Below, in pieces: positions 34,869 through 43,222 of a stretch of DNA of 49,255 bases. Numbering within the stretch: position 1 is the stretch's first letter; every line of letters starts with the position of its first letter. The notes under the pieces are model-generated. The model did no database searches and was not told the DNA's origin. It saw only the letters and a program-made list of their open reading frames with translations. The translations under genes and the position numbers were made by a program. The stretch comes from Planctomycetaceae bacterium (GTDB taxonomy: Bacteria; Planctomycetota; Planctomycetia; Planctomycetales; Planctomycetaceae): positions 1-49,255 of the forward strand of contig JAEUII010000375.1 of assembly GCA_016795145.1 (NCBI GenBank). Reading direction: 5' to 3'.

Positions 34869-36269
34869 ATGCGATGGTTCATACTGATCTTGACGCTACT
34901 TTCCGGCCCGGCTGCGATTGCGCAGACGAGTGGTGAAGGTGCTGTTGACTGGCATGGCCGCTATGACGGGTTTCGGTTTCTGCTGCAGGAACAGCGACTC
35001 GGGCCGACAGAGAATCTGGAACGGCTGCTGACTCAGCCTTCAAGTTCCGTCATCGTTCTCACCGGGGACCTTCGAAGAATTACACGCGATGAATGGCTTC
35101 GGATGCGAAGGTATGTCGCTCAGGGCGGCGCGCTTCTGGTTGCTACGGAAGAAGCACTGACCATTCCCGGAGTGACATCGATCTATCCTGGTCACTTCGT
35201 CAGTGATGATCCGGCTCAGCAGTATTCTGGCTTCGAGGACTGTCTTCAGATTCCGGTCACGCGGGGAAAATCCGAACTGACGAAGGGCCTTGGCGAATTG
35301 ATCGTGAATCGCTCCGGATGGATGCGGCCGATTGATGACAGCTCGCTGGACTGGTCAGTAGTGCTGAAGGTGCCGGCAAACTGCAGTCCGGCGGTTGCGC
35401 GGAACAAGGTCGTGATTGCTGCGGGGCTCGACCAACAGTCCGACGGCGTCATGATCCTGTGTGCGGACAAGAGCATCTATTCCGATGGCATGCTGTGGCA
35501 TGGTGAAAACTCCGTCCTGGCAATCAATACCGTCGATCTGCTGTGCCGCGGCAATCGAACATCGTACGGGTTCTTTGAAGACGGCATGCCACCTCAATCG
35601 CCTGCTCCAAATCCGCCATGGCCGCCTCCACAATTTCGCCCACCGAACATGCCTCAAATGCCGCCGATCCAGAACCGGGTGCCGCCCATTCGGCCTCCAC
35701 AAGAGGAGCTGGACCTTGAGACTTTGGTCAAAGCGGCCAACCTTGCCATTGATGAAGTCCAGCAATCAGACGTCGTGAATGAGATCCTGCGTGATCGCCC
35801 CAGGAACATGCGTCAGGTCGCGTACTTGCGGACACTGTTGCTGATTCTTGGACTTGCCGCACTGGCCTGGTTCCTCTGGCGAATCTTTCAGCAGCGTCTG
35901 GCGGGTGTGCCGGAACGACAGCAGCGTTTCATGGAATCGATGTACGGTGTCGTGACTGCATCTCAGGTTACAAAAGGGGAGCTTGGCCCGGCTGCCGAGA
36001 TCCTTGCTCGCAGCTATTGCCGAGAACTCACTGGTGCGGAGAGCGAACGTGAATGGGTGAAGCTGACGGCTCACGTTCCCGAGATTGCCGCGCTGCCTCG
36101 AAAGCTGCGCAGCGGATTGCTGGAATTGGTGCGAGTGGCCACGCGAGCTGCTGCACGACATATGACAAAGAAGGAATTCCAGGCAATCGGCCAGACGATT
36201 GTGGACCTGCGTGCTCGCAATTTTCAGGTGGATTCGCTGTTCGAGATCTCCACCCGACCGTTGGTTTAG
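34869..36269 (+). CDS. DUF4350-like membrane protein
   Basis: A 466-residue protein. A signal peptide or N-terminal helix (about 1-18) is followed by an extracytoplasmic domain with a sheet such as SSSVIVLTGDLRRITRDEW and MRRYVAQGGALLVATEE, which fits the Rossmann-like part of DUF4350. A proline-rich linker runs at about 240-280 (PPQSPAPNPPWPPPQF), then helices, one membrane helix at about 325-342 (TLLLILGLAALAWFLW) and a helical cytoplasmic tail. In other bacteria DUF4350 proteins are coded with MoxR and DUF58 genes; here neither is adjacent. The gene stands alone. Confidence 0.7.
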   Translation: MRWFILILTLLSGPAAIAQTSGEGAVDWHGRYDGFRFLLQEQRLGPTENLERLLTQPSSSVIVLTGDLRRITRDEWLRMRRYVAQGGALLVATEEALTIPGVTSIYPGHFVSDDPAQQYSGFEDCLQIPVTRGKSELTKGLGELIVNRSGWMRPIDDSSLDWSVVLKVPANCSPAVARNKVVIAAGLDQQSDGVMILCADKSIYSDGMLWHGENSVLAINTVDLLCRGNRTSYGFFEDGMPPQSPAPNPPWPPPQFRPPNMPQMPPIQNRVPPIRPPQEELDLETLVKAANLAIDEVQQSDVVNEILRDRPRNMRQVAYLRTLLLILGLAALAWFLWRIFQQRLAGVPERQQRFMESMYGVVTASQVTKGELGPAAEILARSYCRELTGAESEREWVKLTAHVPEIAALPRKLRSGLLELVRVATRAAARHMTKKEFQAIGQTIVDLRARNFQVDSLFEISTRPLV

Positions 36270-36280
36270 CGACGCTTCGT

Positions 36281-36430
36281 AACCCGACACGTCAGTGAGA
36301 GATCCGGACAAGCTAGCTCAGAACCCTAACCCGACACGTCAGTGAGGGATAGAACGCCGCAAGTTTGCCGACAAATAGCCCTCGCTGACGCATCTACGAA
36401 GATCCCTCGCTGACGCTTCGGGTTGGGATG
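36281..36430. repeat. Cluster of CCCGACACGTCAGTGAGRGAT-type repeats
   Basis: Two direct copies (36281-36305 and 36329-36350), a short inverted piece CCCTCGCTGACGC (36379-36391), and a full inverted copy (36402-36430). The family is the same as at 33212-33311. It separates the DUF4350-like gene from the small membrane protein gene. Confidence 0.7.
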
Positions 36431-36541
36431 CACTGGATGCACCCGGTCGTATGAAAATGAAAACTCCGCATTTCGCAAAAACTGATCTTTCGTCAAAATC
36501 CCGCCAAGACGCCCGCCTGCCCTGGAAGAGGATTCGTGACG

Positions 36542-36817
36542 ATGACCTACAAGCAGCTGTTCCTGTTGATCCTGACGATCTGGTCCGCCGAGATTTTTAC
36601 TCGACTGCTGTTTGATGCCATGCTGCCTGCCCAGATGGAGTACATGACGTACTATCTTGAGACAGACAAAGAAGGCGAATTCCTCGGGGCCAACATTCGA
36701 CGCGAAGTCGGCAGCCGAGGCTGGCAGATGGTGAGTGCCGTCCCAAACCCGGACAACAAAGAAGAGATGATCCTGTTCTTCCAGCGCCGCGTCCTGTTTT
36801 CAAATCCGTGGAAGTAG
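36542..36817 (+). CDS. Small protein with N-terminal membrane helix and DUF4177-like tail
   Basis: The ATG at 36542 has GAGGA nine bases ahead; a GTG at 36536 is an alternative start. The protein has 91 residues: a membrane helix at about 5-22 (LFLLILTIWSAEIFTRLLF), then a short soluble part that ends in GSRGWQMVSAVPNPDNKEE and MILFFQRRV. The GWxMVxxVP and FFxRR pattern resembles DUF4177-like small proteins, but the match is weak. The function is unknown. Confidence 0.6.
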   Translation: MTYKQLFLLILTIWSAEIFTRLLFDAMLPAQMEYMTYYLETDKEGEFLGANIRREVGSRGWQMVSAVPNPDNKEEMILFFQRRVLFSNPWK

Positions 36818-36868
36818 CCGTCGTGGCTATGTCGTGCTTTGGCGACTGCTGAGAATGTCCCTGTCGTT

Positions 36869-36948
36869 GTAGCGGAACGGCGCGAGCCGTCCGGTTAACC
36901 GAATGTCATCAAGCGTCTCACCGGAGGGCTTGCGCCCTTCCGCTAACT
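36869..36948. repeat. Inverted pair of GCGGAAGGGCGCAAGCCC-type repeats
   Basis: GTAGCGGAACGGCGCGAGCC onward (36869-36899) and its imperfect reverse complement (36920-36948) lie 20 bases apart; each can form its own hairpin and the two can pair with each other. The second one matches 7586-7614 over 27-29 bases. They occupy the gap between two convergent genes. Confidence 0.75.
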
Positions 36949-37002
36949 GTTTTCGACCTTGGGCCGAAAACACGAGCGCTTCGGCCTGGCGTTCGCACGC
37001 CA

Positions 37003-37788
37003 TCAGTAATTCGCATGCTTGCTGACGATGGGAAGAATCTCCGCGTGAAGCACGCCGTTGGATGCCAGGATGCTGCTCTTGTGCAGAGGCAACGGTGTTC
37101 CGTGACACGTGGTCACTGTGCCACCGGCTTCTTCCACCAGCAGCATTCCCGCCGCGTAGTCCCAGGGCGACAGCTGATATTCGAAGTACGCGCCATAATA
37201 GCCACTGGCGACATGAGCCAGATCGAGCGATGCGGTTCCGAAGCGGCGGACACCGTGAATCTGCTGCCGGAAGCAGTCACCGATCGCTGCGAGTGTCGCT
37301 TCCATCATCGCGCCTCGATCGTAATAGAAGCCAATCCCGATCAGCGATTCACTCATCTTTGTCTGAGCACCCACGTGGATGGCTTTCCCGTTATGAGTCG
37401 CTCCGTGTCCTCGCCGCGCGACGTAGAGGTCGTCACGAATGGGATTCCAGATCACGCCCACCTGAGGTCGGCCGTGATGAAGGTATGCGATGGAAACGGC
37501 GAAGTGAGGAATGTGGTGAGCAAAGTTCGTGGTACCGTCTAACGGATCAACAACCCAGAGATGTTCGGCATCCACGGAACCAGCGTTTTCTTCTTCGCCC
37601 AGAATGGAATGGTCCGGAAATTCTTTGCGAATGATCTCCGCGATGCGGCGTTCTGCCGTGATGTCCGCATCAGTGACAAGATCTGCGACACCCTTGGACC
37701 GAATCGCCGCGCCTTCATGGTAAAAGCGTCGAAGAATCTCGCCTGCTTCCTGAGCAGCGCACTGGGCAACATCGAAGGGAGTCAACAT
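37003..37788 (-). CDS. Inositol monophosphatase family protein
   Basis: A 261-residue enzyme with all metal-binding motifs of the inositol monophosphatase family: LVTDADITAE near 37-46, GEEE at 64-67, the hallmark DPLDGTTNF at 81-89 (Asp81, Asp84), and the C-terminal SPWDYAAGMLLVEEAGG with the third Asp. Members hydrolyse inositol 1-phosphate or related sugar phosphates, and the E. coli member SuhB also acts in ribosomal RNA transcription. Which substrate is used here cannot be told. The gene stands alone with hairpin repeats on both sides. Confidence 0.9.
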   Translation of the reverse strand: MLTPFDVAQCAAQEAGEILRRFYHEGAAIRSKGVADLVTDADITAERRIAEIIRKEFPDHSILGEEENAGSVDAEHLWVVDPLDGTTNFAHHIPHFAVSIAYLHHGRPQVGVIWNPIRDDLYVARRGHGATHNGKAIHVGAQTKMSESLIGIGFYYDRGAMMEATLAAIGDCFRQQIHGVRRFGTASLDLAHVASGYYGAYFEYQLSPWDYAAGMLLVEEAGGTVTTCHGTPLPLHKSSILASNGVLHAEILPIVSKHANY

Positions 37789-37854
37789 ACTGTGCTTTCA
37801 TGTGGACTGAGTGATCCAGTTGGGCGGCTGTTCACAAACTGCTGAAAAGCCATC

Positions 37855-37930
37855 GTCATTCTCGCGAAGGCGGGAATCCATGGCCAGTGAGCCTCAATGG
37901 TTCTGGGTTCCCGCGTTCGCGGGAATGACG
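37855..37930. repeat. Inverted REP-like pair (GTCATTCYCGCG type)
   Basis: CGTCATTCTCGCGAAGGCGG and on (37855-37881) is the imperfect reverse complement of 37904-37930 (TGGGTTCCCGCGTTCGCGGG and on). The same type forms the ends of the element at 48371-48538, and a single half lies at 29325-29347. It is a dispersed palindromic element without coding potential. Confidence 0.75.
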
Positions 37931-38055
37931 GGTTAGCGATCTCAAGTTGAAGGAAGAGTGACCTCAAATTGGTGGAAGAGTGATCGTCCGTTTTTCACCA
38001 GTCACAAAGGTTGTCCTGGGTAGTGTCGTCGAAAGTCAACGGAAATCCACCGGAC

Positions 38056-38913
38056 ATGCTGCTTCGCCGAATTTTGATTTTTGGAGTAATCGCCGTGGCG
38101 CTGACCGTTTGGCTGCAGCGAAAGTTGATGTATCCAGCAACGCAGGTTCCCAGCCTCGCCGCCAGAGATTTTCCTCAGCTTCAGCAGTATTTTATCAGCG
38201 TCAGCGATGTGACACTGAAGACGGCCGATAATGTTGCGATTCGTGGCTGGATGATGCAGTCGAAAGCTCAGAAGGCAGATCAGGTGTTTCTGCTGTTCCA
38301 CGGCAACGGTGGCCATCGAGGACATCGGGGAGTCTGGTACGACATCATCTGGTCTCTGGGTGCCGATGTTCTGGCGATTGATTATCACGGCTATGGTGAT
38401 TCGGGTGGACAGCCTTCTGAGAGTGCATTGAAGAATGACGCTCGAGCCGCCTGGGATCATGTCATTGGGCTTGGATATCGGCCGGATCAGATCATCCTTG
38501 CGGGCGAATCACTGGGTGGAGGTGTTGCCGTGCAACTGGCCGCAGAGAAGTGCAAAGCGGGACAAGCACCGCATTCGCTGGTCCTGGTAGCGACGTTTGA
38601 TTCCATGCTGAACGCAGCGTGTTATCACTTCCCCTGGCTGCCGGTTCGCTGGGTCCTGCTGGATCGCTATCACTCCGACAAGGTCATCGATCAGGTCACG
38701 TGTCCTGTTCTTCAGTGTCATGGAGATCAGGATGAAATCGTTCCCTTACCGCTGGCGCAGAGACTTCAGGAAGCAACTCCGCCGATGTCCAGTTGTGGTC
38801 GGGCGAAGTTCTTTCGAATCTTCGCCGGAGCGGGGCACAACAACCTGTTGAGAGACTTTACTCTCGACATCCGCAACGATATCGCTGACCTGCTGGGTGT
38901 GCCGCATAAGTAG
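38056..38913 (+). CDS. Membrane-anchored alpha/beta hydrolase
   Basis: A 285-residue protein from the ATG at 38056; a TTG at 38011 is the first possible start but would precede the membrane helix with polar residues. A single helix at about 5-20 (RILIFGVIAVALTVWL) anchors it. The catalytic triad can be assigned: Ser152 in the nucleophile elbow GESLGG (150-155), Asp in HGDQDEIVPL and His in GAGHNNLL, with the oxyanion segment FHGNGGH at 81-87. The domain resembles BEM46/YfhR-type hydrolases, an often exported group of unknown substrate. Its stop codon TAG is also the first three bases of the tandem repeat that follows. Confidence 0.82.
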   Translation: MLLRRILIFGVIAVALTVWLQRKLMYPATQVPSLAARDFPQLQQYFISVSDVTLKTADNVAIRGWMMQSKAQKADQVFLLFHGNGGHRGHRGVWYDIIWSLGADVLAIDYHGYGDSGGQPSESALKNDARAAWDHVIGLGYRPDQIILAGESLGGGVAVQLAAEKCKAGQAPHSLVLVATFDSMLNAACYHFPWLPVRWVLLDRYHSDKVIDQVTCPVLQCHGDQDEIVPLPLAQRLQEATPPMSSCGRAKFFRIFAGAGHNNLLRDFTLDIRNDIADLLGVPHK

Positions 38914-39497
38914 GTGACGCCTGCCGGGCGGCACTTCGCGGCATAGCCGCGACCAGCGACCCCCACCGGTTACGACTCCTTTGAAACCACAACGTGGAAA
39001 CAGCATGCATTGATGATGGCTTCGTTGCTTGAGGGTTTGGGTAACGAACGGGCCAGAAAAGGTTCGCCTGTCGGCGAAAGTCCTTCCCGGCAGGAAGGAC
39101 CTACTGTAGGTGACGCCTGCCGGGCGGCACTTCGCGGCATAGCCGCGACCAGCGACCCCCACCGGTTACGACTCCTTTGAAACCACAACGTGGAAACAGC
39201 ATGCCCTGATGATGGCTTCGTTGTTTGAGGGTTTGGGTGACGAACGGGCCAGAACAAGATTCGCCTGTCGGCGAAAGTCCTTCCCGGCAGGAAGGACCTA
39301 CTGTAGGTGACGCCTGCCGGGCGGCACTTCGCGGCATTGCCGTGACCAGCGACCCTCACCGGTTACGACACCTTTGAAACCCCAACGTGGAAACAGCATG
39401 CATTGATGATGGCTTCGTTGCTTGAGGGTTTGGGTGACGAACGGGCCAGAACAAGGTTCGCCTGTCGGCGAAAGTCCTTCCCGGCAGGAAGGACCTA
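38911..39497. repeat. Three tandem 196-bp repeats with inverted ends
   Basis: Three direct copies begin with TAGGTGACGCCTGCCGGGCG at 38911, 39107 and 39304 (periods 196 and 197) and end with CCCGGCAGGAAGGACCTA-type sequence. They differ by only a few bases each. The two ends of a unit are imperfect inverted repeats: TAGGT, then CCTGCCGGG, then an ACTTCGC-like block, against the reverse complement of the last 35 bases. The unit contains frames on the minus strand, but the period is not a multiple of three in the first copy, so a repeated protein is unlikely. It looks like a miniature element that amplified in place, and it begins exactly on the stop codon of the hydrolase gene. Confidence 0.8.
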
Positions 39498-39629
39498 CCC
39501 AAACCGCGAATACTCCTCGAAATTCGGCGTTTCCGCTCTCCAGGAGAATGGAATTTCGCAGGTGAACTGATCGCCTGTCGATGGCGTCTTGTGAATTGTG
39601 ACAGTTCCTCCTAGAACACGGTCACGAAT
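39495..39629 (-). pseudogene. Possible histidine-kinase C-terminal remnant
   Basis: On the minus strand from 39629 to the stop at 39495-39497 the frame reads RDRVLGGTVTIHKTPSTGDQ followed by FTCEIPFSW. This matches the last strand pair of HATPase_c domains (GGxhxhxSxPGxGTxFxhxLP), which is the end of a sensor kinase. An in-frame stop directly upstream (39630-39632) and no G1 or G2 boxes in the preceding 150 bases on any minus frame mean that only the end survives. The start of an intact gene would be expected upstream; it is absent. Alternative: a coincidence of base composition. Confidence 0.3.
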
Positions 39630-39800
39630 TCAATCGCTGAAGGCCATCTGCCGGTACTTTCGGCTGGCAACAGGTCGGTCCCGATGCGGTCGTTCGAGTC
39701 GAATTTCAAGGACTTGTCTGGTTCATTCGAACCGCGTACCAGTGCTTCTTCAAGCTGTGACCGAGAAGTCGTGGGCCTTGTGAAAGGTGAAGCGACTGAG

Positions 39801-39818
39801 GGATCTTTAGCCAGATTC
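39801..39818. repeat. Decayed GGATCTT hairpin, copy 4
   Basis: GGATCTTTAGCCAGATTC: two changes relative to copy 2 (CCAGATTC for CAAGATCC) break part of the stem. It is followed by ACTACCTCA as in copy 2. Unlike the others, it lies upstream of a gene (serA) rather than between convergent genes. Confidence 0.6.
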
Positions 39819-39896
39819 ACTACCTCAGTACTCTTTGTGTTGAAGACGTTCTGGTCAGTCCATCCCATCTGAATCTCTTTGTTAAAGCCCGTCACC

Positions 39897-41531
39897 GTGT
39901 ATCGAGTTTTGATTACAGACAGTTTGTCAAAAGCCGGTCTCAAGATTCTGGAACAGACCGAAGGCATCGAAGTTGTCTCGAAGAGCGGACTCACGCCGGC
40001 TCAGGTTCGTGAAGAACTGAAGTCCGCAGACGCGATCATCATCCGCAGCGGCACGACTCTGACCGAGGAAATCCTGGAAGGCCAGGATCGTCTGAAGTGT
40101 ATCGCCCGCGCTGGGGTTGGTGTCGACAACATCAACCTGGAAGCCGCAACTCGCGCTGGCGTTCTGGTGATGAATACTCCCAGCGGGAACACGATCAGCA
40201 CCGCGGAACATACATTCGCGATGATGCTGGCTCTGTCGCGAAACATCGGCCCGGCCCACGCCAGCATGAAGGCGGGCAAGTGGGATCGCAAGTCGTTCCA
40301 GGGAACTCAGCTTGCAGGCAAGACGCTGGCCGTGATCGGTCTCGGCCGAATTGGACTCAGCGTTGCTCGCCGCGCGGTCGCGTTCGAAATGAACGTGCTG
40401 GGTTATGACCCGATCATTTCCGAAGAGAAGTGCAAGGAGTACGGGATTCAGCTGTTCCGTGACGTTGATGAGATCGTCAAAAAGTGTGACTACATCACGG
40501 TTCACACTCCGCTGACCGAAGAGACTCGAGGAATCATCAACGCAGCTCGTATCGCGACGATGAAGAAGGGCGTTCGCATCGTGAACTGTGCCCGAGGCGG
40601 CATTGTTGACGAGAAGGACCTCGCCGACGCCATCGAATCTGGTCACGTCGCCGGCGCGGCACTTGACGTGTTCGTTGATGAACCACCGAAAGATCGACGC
40701 CTCGTGGATCTTCCACAGGTCCTCGCAACTCCTCACCTGGGCGCATCCACCGATGAAGCTCAGGAAATGGTGGCGATTGAAGCGGCCGAGCTGGTCGTTG
40801 GTTACCTCAAGCGAAATGAGATTCGTTGTGCGGTCAACATGGCACCAATTTCCGCTGCGGAAATGGGTGAGCTGAAGCACTATCTGAATCTTTGCTACCG
40901 TCTTGGCCTGCTGGCCGCTCAAATGACAAAGAGCCAGGGGCTGAAGAGCGCGGAAGTGATTTTCCGGGGGGAAGCGGCTGGCAAGAAGACTCGCATTCTG
41001 ACCAATGCGTTTACCGCGGGACTTCTAGAAGCCGCTCTGGATGAATCGGTCAATGTGATCAACGCCACGTCGGTCGCTCAGACTCGCGGGATTCATATTC
41101 GTGAATCATCCAGCGGCGACTGTGAGAACTTTTCGTCGATGGTTTCCGTGTGTGTTGAGACCGATCAGGGACGGTTTGAAGCGTCAGGCACGATCTTCGG
41201 AAATCAGTTCCTGCGACTCGTGCGTTTGAACGAATTCCATTTCGAAGCGTACCTTGATGGTTTGCTGCTGATCTATCGCCATCGCGACGTGCCAGGTCTG
41301 ATCGGTTTCATTGGAACGATTACCGGCGAGCATCAGGTCAACATTGCTCAGATGGCCCTCGGACGCCGGCAGGATCGTCCGGGCGGTGCATCGGTTGCTG
41401 TGTTGAACCTTGACAGTGATCCACCAGCCGAAGCGATTCAGAAGATTCGTCAGCATCCGGAAGTGACCGGCGTCGACATTGTTCGACTGCCACCAGCCGG
41501 TGCTGCTCTGCCGTGGCTGACTTCGAACTAA
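39897..41531 (+). CDS. serA: D-3-phosphoglycerate dehydrogenase
   Basis: A 544-residue protein if it starts at the GTG at 39897 (YRVLITDSLSKAGL), which fits the usual N-terminus of the family; a TTG at 39879 would add six residues. Domain order: substrate-binding half, NAD-binding Rossmann domain with GKTLAVIGLGRIGLSVARR near 142-160, then the return to the substrate domain with NCARGGIVDEKDL and ALDVFVDEPP and the active-site His in TPHLGASTDEAQ, an intervening domain (ASB) at about 320-450 and a C-terminal ACT domain (RDVPGLIGFIGTITGEHQVN). This long form is the first step of serine synthesis, oxidising 3-phosphoglycerate with NAD+, and serine probably binds the ACT domain. An intrinsic terminator follows at 41597. 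Confidence 0.92.
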   Translation: MYRVLITDSLSKAGLKILEQTEGIEVVSKSGLTPAQVREELKSADAIIIRSGTTLTEEILEGQDRLKCIARAGVGVDNINLEAATRAGVLVMNTPSGNTISTAEHTFAMMLALSRNIGPAHASMKAGKWDRKSFQGTQLAGKTLAVIGLGRIGLSVARRAVAFEMNVLGYDPIISEEKCKEYGIQLFRDVDEIVKKCDYITVHTPLTEETRGIINAARIATMKKGVRIVNCARGGIVDEKDLADAIESGHVAGAALDVFVDEPPKDRRLVDLPQVLATPHLGASTDEAQEMVAIEAAELVVGYLKRNEIRCAVNMAPISAAEMGELKHYLNLCYRLGLLAAQMTKSQGLKSAEVIFRGEAAGKKTRILTNAFTAGLLEAALDESVNVINATSVAQTRGIHIRESSSGDCENFSSMVSVCVETDQGRFEASGTIFGNQFLRLVRLNEFHFEAYLDGLLLIYRHRDVPGLIGFIGTITGEHQVNIAQMALGRRQDRPGGASVAVLNLDSDPPAEAIQKIRQHPEVTGVDIVRLPPAGAALPWLTSN

Positions 41532-41596
41532 GACAGAACGTCGGAATCACGGAGCGACGGATTCGCGGATTCACGGAATCACGTGATGAACAGGAC

Positions 41597-41627
41597 AAAG
41601 CCCGGCTATAATCTGGCCGGGCTTTTT
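41597..41627 (+). terminator. Intrinsic terminator after serA
   Basis: AAAGCCCGGC (41597-41606), a nine-base loop, GCCGGGCTTT (41616-41625) and a T tract to 41627: a perfect 10-bp stem with U-tail, the best classical rho-independent terminator in the window. Confidence 0.9.
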
Positions 41628-41659
41628 CGTTGCACTCAATTCGCTGAGCTGATGAACTC

Positions 41660-41941
41660 ATGAAACCCGACGACAAGTTGTGTTACTGTTTTCACGTCAC
41701 CCAGCGCAAGGTGCAGAATTTCATTCGTCTGCATCAGCCGCGAGTCCCCAGTGAGATCAGTGAGTGCGGCGGAGCTGGAACTGGCTGTGGCTGGTGCGTT
41801 CCGTTCCTGCGAAAACTGTTCGATGCGGCTCGCGCGAATGAAACGGCCACGATTGAGATTGATGCAGACGTCTACGAACGGGAACGAGCAGAGTATGTGC
41901 GAGCCGGGAAAGGCAAGCCGCCTGCTGGTCGTGAATCCTGA
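41660..41941 (+). CDS. BFD-like [2Fe-2S] protein
   Basis: A 93-residue protein with the four-cysteine pattern of bacterioferritin-associated ferredoxin-like domains: C8-x-C10 and C43-x-x-C46 (CYC; GCGWC), 32 residues apart; the domain carries one [2Fe-2S] cluster. An extra Cys36 is present. Small BFD-like proteins deliver electrons or act as iron sensors and are also fused to NifU-type or nitrite reductase proteins. The mnmA gene follows 35 bases downstream on the same strand, so the protein may help sulfur transfer for tRNA thiolation, but this is inference. It lies after the serA terminator and is not part of that transcript. Confidence 0.85.
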   Translation: MKPDDKLCYCFHVTQRKVQNFIRLHQPRVPSEISECGGAGTGCGWCVPFLRKLFDAARANETATIEIDADVYERERAEYVRAGKGKPPAGRES

Positions 41942-41976
41942 ACAGGCAACAGGTTGATTCTGAAGACTGGTGGATT

Positions 41977-43095
41977 ATGGGTGATCGAGTTGTGCTGGCA
42001 ATGAGCGGCGGAGTTGACAGTTCTGCTGCTGCCGTGCTTCTTCATGAGCAGGGCTATCAGGTGATCGGACTGTTCATGCGGTCCGGCGAGTCTGACAGCG
42101 CCTGTGCAATTCCGTCGACCGGACTTCTGCCAGTCTCTTCTGCCTCACATCGACAGGGTTGCTGCAGCAGCGCGGATGCCGCGGATGCTCGACGCGTTGC
42201 GGATCGTCTTGGCATTCCATTTCATTCGCTGAATTTTCAGGAAGAGTTTCGGAAGATCAAAGACTACTTCGCAGACGAATATCTTGCCGGGCGAACACCG
42301 AATCCCTGTGTGCAGTGCAACAACTGGCTGAAGTTTGGAAAGCTGTGGGAGTTTGCTCAACAGGTCGGAGCGTCCTACATCGCAACCGGTCACTATGCTC
42401 GAATTCATAAAACAGAATCGACGCCGACTGATGACTGGGGACTGTATCGGGGCGACGACGACAACAAGGATCAGTCGTACGTTCTGTTTGGAATTCGTCG
42501 CGAGCTGCTGCCGAATATTCTGCTGCCCATCGGAACGTTTGAGAAACCTGCGATCCGCGAGATGGCTCGACAGTCAGGCCTGCGCGTTGCCGACAAGAAG
42601 GACAGCTACGAAATCTGCTTTGTTCCGGATCAGGACTATGCTGGTTTTCTTCGTCGCTACCGCCAGCATGAAAGCACAGCCGGTGATTTCGTTGATACTG
42701 AAGGCCGAGTGCTCGGGCGGCACGAAGGTTATGAACACTTCACGATCGGCCAGCGAAAGGGACTGGGAATCGCGTTTGGTGAACCGCGGTTCGTCGTTCG
42801 CATCGAACCGGAAACTCGTCGAGTCGTTCTTGGACTGCGAGACGATCTGGCTCGCAGTGCGATTCATGTGTCAGGAATTAACTGGCTTGCTGATGTCGCT
42901 GACAATGAGTTTGACTGCGAAGTGAAAGTTCGCTATCGCCAGCAATCAGAACCATGCCGAGTCGTCAAAGGCCCGGATTCCACAGCGACAGTCTACACAC
43001 AGAGCTCCGTCTTCGGCGTCGCTCCCGGCCAGGCCGCAGTGTTCTATCAGGTCAACCGAGTGCTCGGCGGCGGTTGGATTCAGTCGGCGGAATAG
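41977..43095 (+). CDS. mnmA: tRNA-specific 2-thiouridylase
   Basis: A 372-residue enzyme that puts sulfur on position 2 of U34 in tRNA for Lys, Glu and Gln. The PP-loop SGGVDSS is at residues 10-16, where ATP activates the uracil. The two catalytic cysteines are in place: Cys111 in PNPCVQCN and Cys214 in YEICFVPDQDY, matching Cys102 and Cys199 of the E. coli enzyme. HFTIGQRKGLGIAFGEP marks the C-terminal domain entry. A segment at about 32-62 contains extra Cys and Ser residues (SACAIPSTGLLPVSSASHRQ, then GCCSS), where other members have a shorter GCC-containing loop. It probably receives sulfur from a relay, and the BFD-like gene upstream may take part. Confidence 0.93.
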   Translation: MGDRVVLAMSGGVDSSAAAVLLHEQGYQVIGLFMRSGESDSACAIPSTGLLPVSSASHRQGCCSSADAADARRVADRLGIPFHSLNFQEEFRKIKDYFADEYLAGRTPNPCVQCNNWLKFGKLWEFAQQVGASYIATGHYARIHKTESTPTDDWGLYRGDDDNKDQSYVLFGIRRELLPNILLPIGTFEKPAIREMARQSGLRVADKKDSYEICFVPDQDYAGFLRRYRQHESTAGDFVDTEGRVLGRHEGYEHFTIGQRKGLGIAFGEPRFVVRIEPETRRVVLGLRDDLARSAIHVSGINWLADVADNEFDCEVKVRYRQQSEPCRVVKGPDSTATVYTQSSVFGVAPGQAAVFYQVNRVLGGGWIQSAE

Positions 43096-43100
43096 ACCCA

Positions 43101-43117
43101 GTCACTCCCCGAGTGAC
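43101..43117 (+). terminator. Hairpin directly after mnmA
   Basis: GTCACTC, loop CCC, GAGTGAC: a perfect 7-bp stem six bases after the mnmA stop codon. No T tract follows at once (TTTGTTTT comes 19 bases later), so it may work as a weak terminator or RNA-stabilising structure. Confidence 0.45.
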
Positions 43118-43203
43118 GCACTGCGACTCGTGAGTGTTTGTTTTCGGGGCGTTTTCTTAGCACATTCGTGCTTCTTCGGCCCAAGGGGCCATCGACATAT
43201 CAG

Positions 43204-43222
43204 CCCGGGGCAACGCCCCGGG
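43204..43222. repeat. GC-rich intergenic hairpin, relative of 21197-21215
   Basis: CCCGGGGC, loop AAC, GCCCCGGG: a perfect 8-bp stem in the non-coding region after mnmA. Confidence 0.75.

Noticed and set aside
36269..36430. CRISPR array, because of the short repeated CCCGACACGTCAGTGAG units.
   Set aside because: Repeats differ in orientation and spacing, spacers are irregular and there are no cas genes.
38746..39359. Minus-strand frames in the 196-bp tandem repeats that give a repeated peptide.
   Set aside because: The repeat length is 196 in the first period, so the frame is not kept from copy to copy; similar peptides appear in several frames.
39927..40922. A 331-codon minus-strand frame opposite serA.
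   Set aside because: serA has all family motifs on the plus strand; the opposite frame has none.
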